A stretch of DNA of 58,810 nucleotides from Thermovirga sp. (GTDB lineage Bacteria > Synergistota > Synergistia > Synergistales > Thermovirgaceae): assembly GCF_017656375.1 (NCBI RefSeq), contig NZ_JACDOB010000008.1:1-58810 (forward strand), given 5' to 3'. The stretch's first letter is position 1. Each line of letters begins with the position of its first letter. Both the position numbers and the translations under genes were made by a program. The notes under the pieces were generated by a model, which was not told the origin of the DNA, did no database searches, and saw nothing but the letters and a program-made list of their open reading frames with translations. Positions 9,642 to 16,830 of the stretch are shown here, in pieces.

Positions 9642-9910
9642 TAGTTATCACCCCCTATAAGGGCTTTTGCTGCTGCCTCTACTCGTGCTTTTAATACTAT
9701 GTCGTTGGCACCGTTATACTGAATAGACAGAATAACATCTTTGATTCCCATTTCTTGTAGTGTTGTCTTTGCTGTTTTAAGGATAGAATCCCTAAACCTA
9801 GCGATATTGGAACCTTCCATGGTTATAAATATGCCTTTGCCTTTTTCTGCTTCACTGGCAGTTACCAGGCAATCCATGGATTCCAATGTACCTGCTTGGG
9901 CAGTTTTCAT
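9641..9910 (-). CDS. citD: Citrate lyase acyl carrier protein (gamma subunit)
   Basis: 89 aa from the start chosen here. CitD carries the phosphoribosyl-dephospho-CoA prosthetic group that shuttles acetyl and citryl groups. The N-terminal AGTLES matches the family motif, with the attachment serine at residue 11. The frame stays open upstream (to about 10030), but that stretch reads through the terminator of the preceding operon and is not CitD-like. GGAGG lies about 8 nt before the ATG at 9910, while the in-frame ATG at 9916 is too close to it. Most CitD proteins are near 97 aa, so this is slightly short at the C-terminus. Confidence 0.9.
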   Translation of the reverse strand: MKTAQAGTLESMDCLVTASEAEKGKGIFITMEGSNIARFRDSILKTAKTTLQEMGIKDVILSIQYNGANDIVLKARVEAAAKALIGGDN

Positions 9911-9991
9911 TCTCATCCCCTCCGTGAAGTACGAACCATCTTTCGAAGATAATATTTCTACACTGGTGCAGTTTAGTTTGAACCAAAAACT

Positions 9992-10024
9992 AAAAAAGAC
10001 GAGACCCCCTCTGGGGGTCCCGTC
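9992..10024 (-). terminator. Rho-independent terminator after the isocitrate dehydrogenase operon
   Basis: On the minus strand a 12-bp GC-rich stem (GACGGGACCCCC with GGGGGTCTCGTC, one G-T pair) has a tight loop and runs straight into six T residues. It lies between the isocitrate dehydrogenase stop and citD. The citrate lyase genes therefore either have their own promoter or depend on readthrough. Confidence 0.9.
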
Positions 10025-10040
10025 CACCACTAGAATAGTC

Positions 10041-11273
10041 TTAAACTAGGTGCTCCCATGCACACATTTCTTTCGCCTTGGCACAAATTTCGTCTGCTTT
10101 CTTATCGAAGTCTGGGTCTATCTTTGCTGCTATTGCCTTTGCCATGTCAAGGGTGGAGACAGCCTTTGTTTCCCAATCTTTATCTCCGCGGTCTCTCCAA
10201 ATGTCATATGTTAAGTATTTGCCTTCTACCAATGTGTCGCCTATGGCTTTTTCTAATTTTTCTGCATATTCATCCAATCGTAGGTATTTGAGCATCATTG
10301 CTGCGGTTATAAGCATTCCACAAGGATTGATCTTGTACTGATGGGCGTATTTGGGTACAGAGCCATGGCTTGGTTCGAATACTGCGGTGTTTTCGCCTAT
10401 GTTTCCGCTCGGAGAGAAGCCTAAACCTCCAATGAGCTGAGAAGCTTCATCCGAGAGAATATCGCCGAATACATTGGATGTCACTATGACCTGATAGTCC
10501 TGAGGATTCTTGATTAGCCACATTGCCGTTGCGTCAGCGTTTTCTTCTCTTGCTTCTATTTCGGGATATTCCTTGGCTATCTCAAGGAAACGTTCTTTCA
10601 TCATGCCGTCGGTGGCCCTTATGACGTTGGCCTTGTTGCAGTTTACCACGCTTTTTAAGCCATTTGCCTTGGCATATTCGAAGGCAGCTCTTATTATTCT
10701 GTCGCACCCCTCTTTGGAGTAGACCCTCCAGGAAACAGCAACCTCGCTTTTGTCCTTAAAGCGCTCCATGCCGGGGTGTAGGTCGAACATCTCTTTAGGG
10801 AGAGGCCTCCACTCGACGGCAGAGTAAAGGTCTTCAGTATTCTCACGGAACAATACTATATCTATGTTTGGGTCACCCTTTAATGGAGTGCTGACGCCAG
10901 GGTAAAGCTTGGCTGGTCTGAAGTTGATGTAAAGATCGAATATCTGCCTTAGTTGAAGGATAGCAGATTTGAACCCTTTAACTCCTGATTTGGATGTTAT
11001 AGCGGCCATCAACGTAGCATCGGAATTTTTTACTTTTTCTAGAGTTTCAGGTGGAACAGTGTTTCTCTTAGGATCTCCTTCGGGATATTCTTTGCATGAT
11101 TTCTCCCACATGCACCAGCCCATGTCGGCCCTGACCCAATCTATTGGGGGATTTAAGGTCTGCATGACAATCATGGCTGCTTCCATTACGTCGAAACCTG
11201 AATCATCTCCAGGTATGTAAGTTACAGTGTAGCGATTCTTTTTCTCCTTTACTTGCATTACATTTCTTTGCAT
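10041..11273 (-). CDS. icd: Isocitrate dehydrogenase, NADP-type signature
   Basis: 410 aa, decarboxylating-dehydrogenase family. FKSAILQLRQ places a serine (S103) where Escherichia coli Icd has its substrate-binding Ser113. The neighbouring Asn of Icd (N115) is Ile here. The block RENTEDLYSAVEW matches Icd rather than isopropylmalate dehydrogenase. Cofactor determinants look NADP-like: Lys-Tyr in VPKYAHQ (K308, Y309) and a Y-x3-R pattern in TYDIWR (Y356, R360). It would interconvert isocitrate and 2-oxoglutarate plus CO2. Last gene of the operon, 17 bp after an aconitase-like small subunit. AGGAGG precedes the ATG at 11273. Homoisocitrate or another beta-hydroxyacid remains possible. Confidence 0.82.
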   Translation of the reverse strand: MQRNVMQVKEKKNRYTVTYIPGDDSGFDVMEAAMIVMQTLNPPIDWVRADMGWCMWEKSCKEYPEGDPKRNTVPPETLEKVKNSDATLMAAITSKSGVKGFKSAILQLRQIFDLYINFRPAKLYPGVSTPLKGDPNIDIVLFRENTEDLYSAVEWRPLPKEMFDLHPGMERFKDKSEVAVSWRVYSKEGCDRIIRAAFEYAKANGLKSVVNCNKANVIRATDGMMKERFLEIAKEYPEIEAREENADATAMWLIKNPQDYQVIVTSNVFGDILSDEASQLIGGLGFSPSGNIGENTAVFEPSHGSVPKYAHQYKINPCGMLITAAMMLKYLRLDEYAEKLEKAIGDTLVEGKYLTYDIWRDRGDKDWETKAVSTLDMAKAIAAKIDPDFDKKADEICAKAKEMCAWEHLV

Positions 11274-11290
11274 TTGTATGACCTCCTCTT

Positions 11291-11785
11291 TTATTCTAGC
11301 CCTAAGGATTTTCTCACGTGAGGTATAAGACCACCATCTTCTATGAGCCCTCTTACAAACTCAGGGAAAGGCGGGAAGGAGAAGGTTCCCTTAGGAGTAA
11401 TAATTTCTCCTTTGTCGAAATCAATGGTTATTTCGTCATTGGGTTCTATAGCATCTACAGCGTCGGGAGCTACTATAATTGGAAGCCCTTCGTTTAAGGC
11501 GTTGCGGTAATAAATTCGGGCGAATCCTTTTGCTATTATTGCCCCTATTCCTCTTACCTTAAGGCACGTTACTGCCTGTTCTCGTGAGGAACCACAGCCC
11601 CAGTTTTTACCGGCGACTATAATGTCTCCTGGTTTGGCGTTTTTCGTGAACTCGGGATCCAGATCTTCCAGCGCGTATTGACCCATCTCAGAGCGTTCGG
11701 ATACTGTATAGGTATATTTACCTGGGAAAATGACATCGGTATTTACGTCATCTCCATATTTCCAAACTTTCCCAGTTATCTTCAT
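11291..11785 (-). CDS. Aconitase-family small subunit (LeuD/HacB-like), first pair
   Basis: 164 aa, normal for the swivelling domain of two-subunit hydro-lyases. It has DVNTDVIFPGKY at the N-terminus, the GCGSSREQAV phosphate/carboxylate loop and FARIYYRNALNEGLP. The specificity loop after the conserved Gly-Lys reads YTYT, neither the YLRT of known homoaconitases nor a typical isopropylmalate isomerase loop. Substrate is therefore not assigned. Linked to isocitrate dehydrogenase and citrate lyase, a citrate/cis-aconitate/isocitrate role is likely. It starts 2 bp after the cognate large subunit, which argues for a fixed heteromer. Confidence 0.85.
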   Translation of the reverse strand: MKITGKVWKYGDDVNTDVIFPGKYTYTVSERSEMGQYALEDLDPEFTKNAKPGDIIVAGKNWGCGSSREQAVTCLKVRGIGAIIAKGFARIYYRNALNEGLPIIVAPDAVDAIEPNDEITIDFDKGEIITPKGTFSFPPFPEFVRGLIEDGGLIPHVRKSLGLE

Positions 11786-11787
11786 AT

Positions 11788-13044
11788 CTAGAGCACCTCC
11801 CTTGGGTCGGCTATCGCGCCTTTTACAGCGGAAGCCGCTACCGTCATGGGGCTTGCCAGGTAAATGAAGCTTTCTTTGTTGCCCATGCGACCCTTAAAGT
11901 TTCTATTGGCCGTGGAAATACAAGTCTCACCAGGCGCAAGTATACCCTCGTGATTACCCATGCAAGGGCCGCAGCCAGGATTGTTTATTATGCAGCCTGC
12001 ATCCAAGAAAATATTCAGCAGGCCTTCTTCCATAGCTTGGCGATATACTTTCCACGATGCTGGGATCACTATAGTCCTGACAGCTACTTCCTTGCCTTTC
12101 AGTATTTTTGCAGCTTCCCTTAGGTCTTCTATCCTGGCGTTTGTACAGCTTCCCAAGAAAGCCTGGTGTATGGGCGTTCCTGCTACCTCGTTTACTGGAG
12201 CGTAATTATCCACTGTGTGAGGCTTCGCTACGCCAGGTTCAAGCTCTCCAAGGTTATATTCCAATTCTTTAGCATAGACTGCGTCGTCGTCAGCCCAGAT
12301 AGCTTCCCACTTGTCTGTTTTGGCATTATCTTTTATAGCGTCTAGAACTTTTTCGTCAGGAGGGCATACGGCGTTTTTGGCTCCCATCTCAATGCCCATG
12401 TTGCATAGGGTCATCCTTTCTGCGAGGGACATTTGAGAGATAGCTGGACCGTGGAACTCTACAGACATATAATCTGCTCCGTCTGCCTTTATATCGCCGA
12501 TGATCTTTAAGATTAAATCTTTAGCAGATACGCCTTTTTTGAAAGATCCTTTTACCGTTATTTTCATCGACTCAGGCACGCGGAACCAAATTTTGCCTGT
12601 GGCCCAGGTAGCTGCCATCTCACTTCTGCCTATTCCGGTGGAGAAGGCTCCGTAAGCACCATAGGTGCATGTATGGCTGTCGCTTCCCACCATTACAAGA
12701 CCTGGAAGAGCGTATCCTTCCTGGCACATTATCTGGTGGCAAACGCCCCCTTTACTGTTTACATCGTAGAAATGTTTTATTCCCTGTTCTTTTACAAATT
12801 CCCGAATTATCTTGTGGTTTTCGGCATGCTTGTCTGTAGGCGCCGGCACGGCGTGGTCCAGGATGAAAACGATATGATCCGGATTCCACACTTTTTCCAC
12901 GCCTATTTTTTTAAAAATCTTTGAAATGGGTGCAGCGTTGTCATGGCTCATGCAAAAATGGGGTTCAACGGTTACCACTTGTCCGGTTTTTACATCTTCC
13001 CCTGCTGCTTTCCCCAAAACCTTCTCAGCGAAAGTTTTGCCCAT
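11788..13044 (-). CDS. Aconitase-family large subunit (LeuC2/HacA-like), first pair
   Basis: 418 aa, normal for the LeuC2/homoaconitase group. [4Fe-4S] cysteines are C300 (GSCTNARIEDLR) and the pair C358/C361 (NPGCGPCMG). Substrate-pocket motifs GVCHQ and GSDSHTCTYGA are intact, so the enzyme should be active as a hydro-lyase that isomerises a 2-hydroxy tri- or dicarboxylate through its unsaturated intermediate. Start ATG follows GGAGGTGAA. With isocitrate dehydrogenase downstream, aconitase-like activity is the favoured reading. 3-Isopropylmalate or homocitrate are alternatives, but no other leucine or lysine genes accompany it. Confidence 0.87.
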   Translation of the reverse strand: MGKTFAEKVLGKAAGEDVKTGQVVTVEPHFCMSHDNAAPISKIFKKIGVEKVWNPDHIVFILDHAVPAPTDKHAENHKIIREFVKEQGIKHFYDVNSKGGVCHQIMCQEGYALPGLVMVGSDSHTCTYGAYGAFSTGIGRSEMAATWATGKIWFRVPESMKITVKGSFKKGVSAKDLILKIIGDIKADGADYMSVEFHGPAISQMSLAERMTLCNMGIEMGAKNAVCPPDEKVLDAIKDNAKTDKWEAIWADDDAVYAKELEYNLGELEPGVAKPHTVDNYAPVNEVAGTPIHQAFLGSCTNARIEDLREAAKILKGKEVAVRTIVIPASWKVYRQAMEEGLLNIFLDAGCIINNPGCGPCMGNHEGILAPGETCISTANRNFKGRMGNKESFIYLASPMTVAASAVKGAIADPREVL

Positions 13045-13057
13045 TAGTTTTCACCTC

Positions 13058-13576
13058 CTATTTTTGTTCTTTGGCTGCTTGAGCCTTGAGGTAAGGGATG
13101 AGGCCGCCGTAGGCCATTATTTCCTTTTCAAGGTCTGTTACAGCGTCGCCGTGCATTACTTCACCCGTTGTGAGGTTTTTTATTTCTCCAGTATCAAGGT
13201 TTACCTCAAGTTCGTCACCATCTTTAACTTTCTTGGTTATTTCAGGGACTACTAGTACTGGATATCCATTGTTTACGGCGTTTCTGTAGTAAATTCTGGC
13301 GTAAGATTCAGCTAGGATTACGGGGATACCCAGTTCCTTGAGGCAATATACGGCGTGTTCTCTGGATGAGCCGCAGCCAAAGTTGTGGCCTGCTACGACA
13401 AAATCTCCAGGTTTGGCCTCCTTGGCAAAATTCTCTTTGCCAGGGTAGTATTCGAAAGAGTATTGTGCCATTTCCTTTGGGTCAGTTATAGCGAGATATT
13501 TGTTGTGGTATATAAGGTCTGTGTCAACATCGTCACCGAAAACCCATGCTCTTCCTCTTAAAATGTTCTCTGCCAT
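13058..13576 (-). CDS. Aconitase-family small subunit (LeuD-like), second pair
   Basis: 172 aa. Same swivelling-domain fold as the first small subunit, with DVDTDLIYHNKYLAIT, GCGSSREHAV and YARIYYRNAVNNGYP. The specificity loop reads YLAI, again without the Arg seen in homoaconitases. Its C-terminal half (GDELEVNLDTGEIKNLTTGEV) is close to archaeal-type isopropylmalate isomerase small subunits. It lies 13 bp after the divergent large subunit and 13 bp before the next large subunit. The operon thus has two large-small modules in tandem, and the two modules clearly differ. Confidence 0.85.
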   Translation of the reverse strand: MAENILRGRAWVFGDDVDTDLIYHNKYLAITDPKEMAQYSFEYYPGKENFAKEAKPGDFVVAGHNFGCGSSREHAVYCLKELGIPVILAESYARIYYRNAVNNGYPVLVVPEITKKVKDGDELEVNLDTGEIKNLTTGEVMHGDAVTDLEKEIMAYGGLIPYLKAQAAKEQK

Positions 13577-13589
13577 GAGAATTCACTCC

Positions 13590-14870
13590 TTACCCAATAA
13601 TTTCCCGCGGGTCGGTGATTACGCCGCGAACTGCCGATGCCATAGCAGTCATAGGACTTGCCAGATATGTATGGCTTCCTTTTCCGACCTTTCCAATGAA
13701 ATTTCTATTGGTGGTGGACATGCCCACGTCACCACTGGGCAGCGTTCCATAATGCTTTGCTGTGCAGAGTGCGCAGGTAGGATTAGTGAAAATTACTCCT
13801 GCCGCCAGGAATTTTTCGATGAATCCGGCCTGTGCACACTGTTTCATTACCTCTCGAGTTGCAGGAGTAATGATGGCTCTAATTCCCGGGGCAATCTTGA
13901 AGTCTGCGGCCTTTAGGACTTCAAAGGCAGCGGCTATATCCTCAAAACGGCCGTTGGAGCAGGAGCCGATATGTATCTGGTCAAGTTTTTCACCAGCTAC
14001 TTCTCTGACTGTCTTAACATTGTCAGGGGCATCAGGGGCAGATACCATGGGTTCGAGGTCGTCAACGTTAAACTCGTATTCTTCCGAATAGATTGCGTCA
14101 GGATCTGCCTTAATGGCTTCAGCTAATTCCACAACTTCCTCTCCTGCCCTTGCTTTAAGCCATTCTAAAACCTCACCGTTTGGCTGGATTAGCCCTATTT
14201 TTCCACTCATTTCAGTGACCATGGAACAAAGAGTGATTCTCTCTGCCAGGTTAGCATTTTCGATGGTCGGGCCGACAAATTCTACAGCCTTATATATAAG
14301 CCCACCAGCTCCTAAAGTTCCTACTATCTTTGTTAGCAGGTCGCGCATGCATACGCCCTTTTTGAAGCTTCCTGTTACGTGGATTTTGACGGTTTCTGGA
14401 ACCCTGTACCAGAGTTTTCCAAGAATCCAGGATGCAACTATGTCGGTATTACCCACACCGGTAGCGAAAGCACCGACAGCTCCAAGTAGGTTCATGTGGC
14501 TGTCTGTTCCCAGTATGACCCATCCTGGTTTGACAAGGCCGTTTTCCAGGAGCACGTGTTGCCCTATTCCCCAATTTACGTCGAAGACTTTGGTTATGCC
14601 TTGTCGTTTCGCAAACTCTCGTATAAGTTTCTGGTTGTTTGCTACCTGCTCGGAACGAGAGGGAGCCTCCAAATCAAAGGTAAAAGCTATTTTGTCAGGG
14701 TTCCAAACCTTTCCCTTGCCTTCCGTTTCCTTGTCAAACTGCAGAACGCAGTTTGGTCCTGCGAAGTCTCTTGCAGTTGAAAGATCAATGTTGCACCATA
14801 CTCTGTCACCAGGTTTTACTTCTTTGCCTGAAGCTCTCTGGATGATCTTTTGGATCATCGTCTTTCCCAT
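13590..14870 (-). CDS. Divergent aconitase-family large subunit, second pair
   Basis: 426 aa. Cluster cysteines are kept: C304 (GSCSNGRFED) and C366/C369 in NPTCALC. Pocket motifs differ from the family norm. The usual G-(I/V)-C-H-Q reads GIGQH (about residues 101-105), and DSHT-x-T-x-GA reads DSHMNLLGA (123-131). The iron-sulfur cluster is probably present but the substrate is likely changed. Candidates known in the family include 2,3-dimethylmalate dehydratase and other methyl-branched hydroxyacid hydro-lyases, besides one half-reaction of aconitase. It is first of the four aconitase-like genes and follows the HD gene by 35 bp. Confidence 0.85.
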   Translation of the reverse strand: MGKTMIQKIIQRASGKEVKPGDRVWCNIDLSTARDFAGPNCVLQFDKETEGKGKVWNPDKIAFTFDLEAPSRSEQVANNQKLIREFAKRQGITKVFDVNWGIGQHVLLENGLVKPGWVILGTDSHMNLLGAVGAFATGVGNTDIVASWILGKLWYRVPETVKIHVTGSFKKGVCMRDLLTKIVGTLGAGGLIYKAVEFVGPTIENANLAERITLCSMVTEMSGKIGLIQPNGEVLEWLKARAGEEVVELAEAIKADPDAIYSEEYEFNVDDLEPMVSAPDAPDNVKTVREVAGEKLDQIHIGSCSNGRFEDIAAAFEVLKAADFKIAPGIRAIITPATREVMKQCAQAGFIEKFLAAGVIFTNPTCALCTAKHYGTLPSGDVGMSTTNRNFIGKVGKGSHTYLASPMTAMASAVRGVITDPREIIG

Positions 14871-14905
14871 GGAGATGCACCTCCGTTAATTGGTTTTAGG
14901 TAATC

Positions 14906-15451
14906 TTAGATAAGTCCCATAAAGGACTTAAGGGTTTCGAAGTTTAAAAAGTCGCACTTGTTTATTACTACTGCTTCTGGAGACCTGTGCCTTCCGTCGC
15001 CTTCGCCTGCGTGAACAGCTATGCAATGGCAGATGGGTGAAGGTATATCGTTCTTCATTGCCAGGCCGACACCTGAGAATGGATGGCGCAGATCCTTGCC
15101 GAGGTCGGATTTTACAACTTTGCCTTCGGCATCCCGTTTATACTCCACCAGCTTACCCACATCGTGGAGTATTGCGCCAGCTATCAAAGTATCGTTATCC
15201 AGCTTGTAGTCGTATAAAGCGTTGAATTCTTCCATGGCCTTTTTGGCCATCCTGGTTACACCTCTAAAATGGGTTAAGAGAGAAGCAGGACAATCCTTGA
15301 TGAGTAGAGTAAAGGGAATTTTGTCCATGTCTTCTGGTTCCCAGCCGCCAATTTCCAAAGCGTCTTCCAGAGTTTTCAAAACTTTCTCCTTGAGCTCCTC
15401 GTTTTCAATCCAATTAATTTCTGGGAACAGCTTCAAGATCCTTTCCTTCAT
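14906..15451 (-). CDS. HD-domain phosphohydrolase-like protein
   Basis: 181 aa. The metal-binding HD motif is plain: an early His in THFRGV, then AILHDVGKL, a downstream RHPFSG and the histidines CHCIAVHAGEG. This arrangement is typical of small HD hydrolases that act on nucleotides or phosphoesters. The true substrate is unknown. The ATG at 15451 is preferred because GGAGGGG lies 9 nt upstream. An in-frame GTG at 15460 sits on top of that site. The gene is between the GntR regulator and the aconitase-like genes in the same operon, so its role is probably tied to that pathway or its control. Confidence 0.75.
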   Translation of the reverse strand: MKERILKLFPEINWIENEELKEKVLKTLEDALEIGGWEPEDMDKIPFTLLIKDCPASLLTHFRGVTRMAKKAMEEFNALYDYKLDNDTLIAGAILHDVGKLVEYKRDAEGKVVKSDLGKDLRHPFSGVGLAMKNDIPSPICHCIAVHAGEGDGRHRSPEAVVINKCDFLNFETLKSFMGLI

Positions 15452-15492
15452 AATTAACACCCCTCCATGTTTTTCTTCTATGAGCTTATGGC

Positions 15493-16182
15493 CTACTGGG
15501 CCATTGCTTCCTGCAGAGTTTTATAGATACGGTCTATATGTTTGGCCGCAAGATTTGCAGCCAAATCCATATTATGGTCCACTATGGCTTCATATATTTC
15601 TTTGTGCTCGTTCAGGAATGCCTCTTTATCGTTCAGAAGGGAATATATCCTTTCGTGGGTTGCCATTATCAGGTTGAAAGTCATTTTAACGACGTTCACG
15701 AAGATGAAATTGTGGGTCGCCTCGGCGAGGGCTAGATGAAAGTCGTAATCCAACTTGGCTCTTTGGGACAAATCGTCGATATTTTGGGAGGTTTTGGATA
15801 GTATTTTTCTTATTTTGGTCAGATTTGAAGGGAGAGCGTGCATGGCAGCAGCTTTTGATATAGCAGGATCCAATATGCGTCGGGCTTCCATTAGTTCAAG
15901 GATTGCTTCATCTTCAAGGGGGACCATGCTTGTTTCCTTATTGTCTGTGCGGGGTTTCCTGACGAATCGTCCTTTACCCGGTATACTTTCTATCAACCCT
16001 ATCAACTCTAAAATTCGAAACGCTTCCCTGAGAGAGCTTCGGCTTACGCCTATCTCTTGCATGAGTTGCCTTTCTGAAGGGAGAGGATCTCCTGGCTTAA
16101 GTTCTCCTGAAGATATTAGTTGCTTTACCTCTTCTACTACTTGTTCGTAGACCCTAGTGCCTTTTAATTTCCGTTGAGTCAT
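15493..16182 (-). CDS. GntR-family transcriptional regulator (FCD/FadR-type)
   Basis: 229 aa. The N-terminal winged helix has ISSGELKPGDPLPSERQLMQEIGVSRSSLREAFRIL split over residues of about 30-65. The C-terminal part is an all-helical FCD ligand domain (DYDFHLALAEATHNF, HKEIYEAIVDHN), usually binding an organic acid with a metal. Start ATG 16182 is 6 nt after GGAGGGG. As first gene of the HD-aconitase-isocitrate dehydrogenase operon it is the obvious pathway regulator. A promoter with a palindromic operator sits directly upstream, suggesting autoregulation relieved by a tricarboxylate or related ligand (inference). Confidence 0.9.
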   Translation of the reverse strand: MTQRKLKGTRVYEQVVEEVKQLISSGELKPGDPLPSERQLMQEIGVSRSSLREAFRILELIGLIESIPGKGRFVRKPRTDNKETSMVPLEDEAILELMEARRILDPAISKAAAMHALPSNLTKIRKILSKTSQNIDDLSQRAKLDYDFHLALAEATHNFIFVNVVKMTFNLIMATHERIYSLLNDKEAFLNEHKEIYEAIVDHNMDLAANLAAKHIDRIYKTLQEAMAQ

Positions 16183-16194
16183 AATCACCCCTCC

Positions 16195-16243
16195 TACTGG
16201 TCAGCCCAGTACACTTTATATACCAAGCGGTCCGTTTGTGCAA
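16195..16243 (-). promoter_or_regulatory. Promoter and palindromic operator of the GntR-aconitase-icd operon
   Basis: On the minus strand, TTGCAC (16238-16243) and TATAAA (16215-16220) are separated by exactly 17 bp, a good sigma-70 type promoter. The predicted start near 16208 falls inside the perfect inverted repeat TACTGG-N5-CCAGTA at 16195-16211. An operator over the start site is the usual geometry for repression. The gene directly downstream is the GntR regulator, the natural candidate to bind it. Confidence 0.7.
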
Positions 16244-16305
16244 GAGGCCGCAAATAGTCTAAATGTTCTGACTAGAAAGACGTATTTTTATTGCATGCAC
16301 TAAAG

Positions 16306-16334
16306 TTGACATATGTTCTTTTTTTCATTATGAT
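16306..16334 (+). promoter_or_regulatory. Sigma-70-type promoter for the HTH/coiled-coil gene
   Basis: Consensus TTGACA at 16306-16311 and TATGAT at 16329-16334 with a 17-bp spacer. Start expected near 16341, giving a leader of about 50 nt. It is divergent from the GntR promoter. The 7 bases before the -35 (ACTAAAG) recur at the promoter at 26342. Confidence 0.75.
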
Positions 16335-16390
16335 ACATGTAGCGATAATGAAGCATTTTTATTGTTGGCTTGTGTAGGGAGTGAATTAGG

Positions 16391-16693
16391 CTGGAGAAGA
16401 AAGAAAGACAAAACCTTTTTGACGCTGTCAAAATAGCCATTGAGGAAATGCGTTCTTCGGGACAGGAGGTGGATTTCCAATCTGTTGCGCGAAAATTGGG
16501 TGTTGCTCGTTCTACGCTTTATAGGAATCTAGCTGTAAGGGAGTTGGTGGAGGAAGTCAGAAGAAAAAGAAGAGGGGGAGTTGTTCCTTACTCTAGGTTA
16601 GTTGAAGAAGTTGCTGATTTGAGGCGGAGAGTAGAAGAGTTAGAACGTAAAGTCCAGGAGATTTCTTTCAAGAATTATTCTGTTGAATCTTAG
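16391..16693 (+). CDS. Small HTH protein with C-terminal coiled coil, probably non-ATG start
   Basis: About 100 aa if translation starts at the CTG at 16391. GGGAG lies 8 nt upstream and the frame is closed by a stop at 16382. The first ATG, at 16448, would delete the start of a helical N-terminus. The core VDFQSVARKLGVARSTLYRN is a helix-turn-helix, followed by a basic stretch RRKRRGG and a leucine-heptad coiled coil (VADLRRRVEELERKVQE). The layout recalls the small TnpC/DUF6262-like proteins that accompany some mobile elements, but no recombinase is nearby. It could be a local regulator of the betaine transporter 138 bp downstream. Function unknown. Confidence 0.6.
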   Translation: MEKKERQNLFDAVKIAIEEMRSSGQEVDFQSVARKLGVARSTLYRNLAVRELVEEVRRKRRGGVVPYSRLVEEVADLRRRVEELERKVQEISFKNYSVES

Positions 16694-16830
16694 CTGCTTC
16701 ATTTCCTCTTGTTTTTAATATTTAATTTTTTGCTGATTTAATCATTCCTAAAGTGTCGTCTGTTGGAAAAACGAAAGCTCATAAAAGCTTATTGATGTTG
16801 AGGTAGGTAATACAAAAAGGAGGGGGAAAG

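Noticed and set aside
9962-9972. ACTG-GTG-CAGT palindrome upstream of citD as a second GntR operator
   Set aside because: The half-sites resemble the 16195 operator but the spacing is 3 rather than 7 bases between ACTG and CAGT, and no convincing promoter is attached. Too weak to call.
9911-10030. Upstream extension of citD to give a 129-residue protein
   Set aside because: The extra codons run through the terminator hairpin of the isocitrate dehydrogenase operon and are not CitD-like. The ribosome-binding site supports the ATG at 9910.
14113-14889. 258-codon open frame on the plus strand
   Set aside because: It lies entirely antisense to the second aconitase-like large subunit, which has intact family motifs. 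The translation has no recognisable features and is a shadow of biased codon use.
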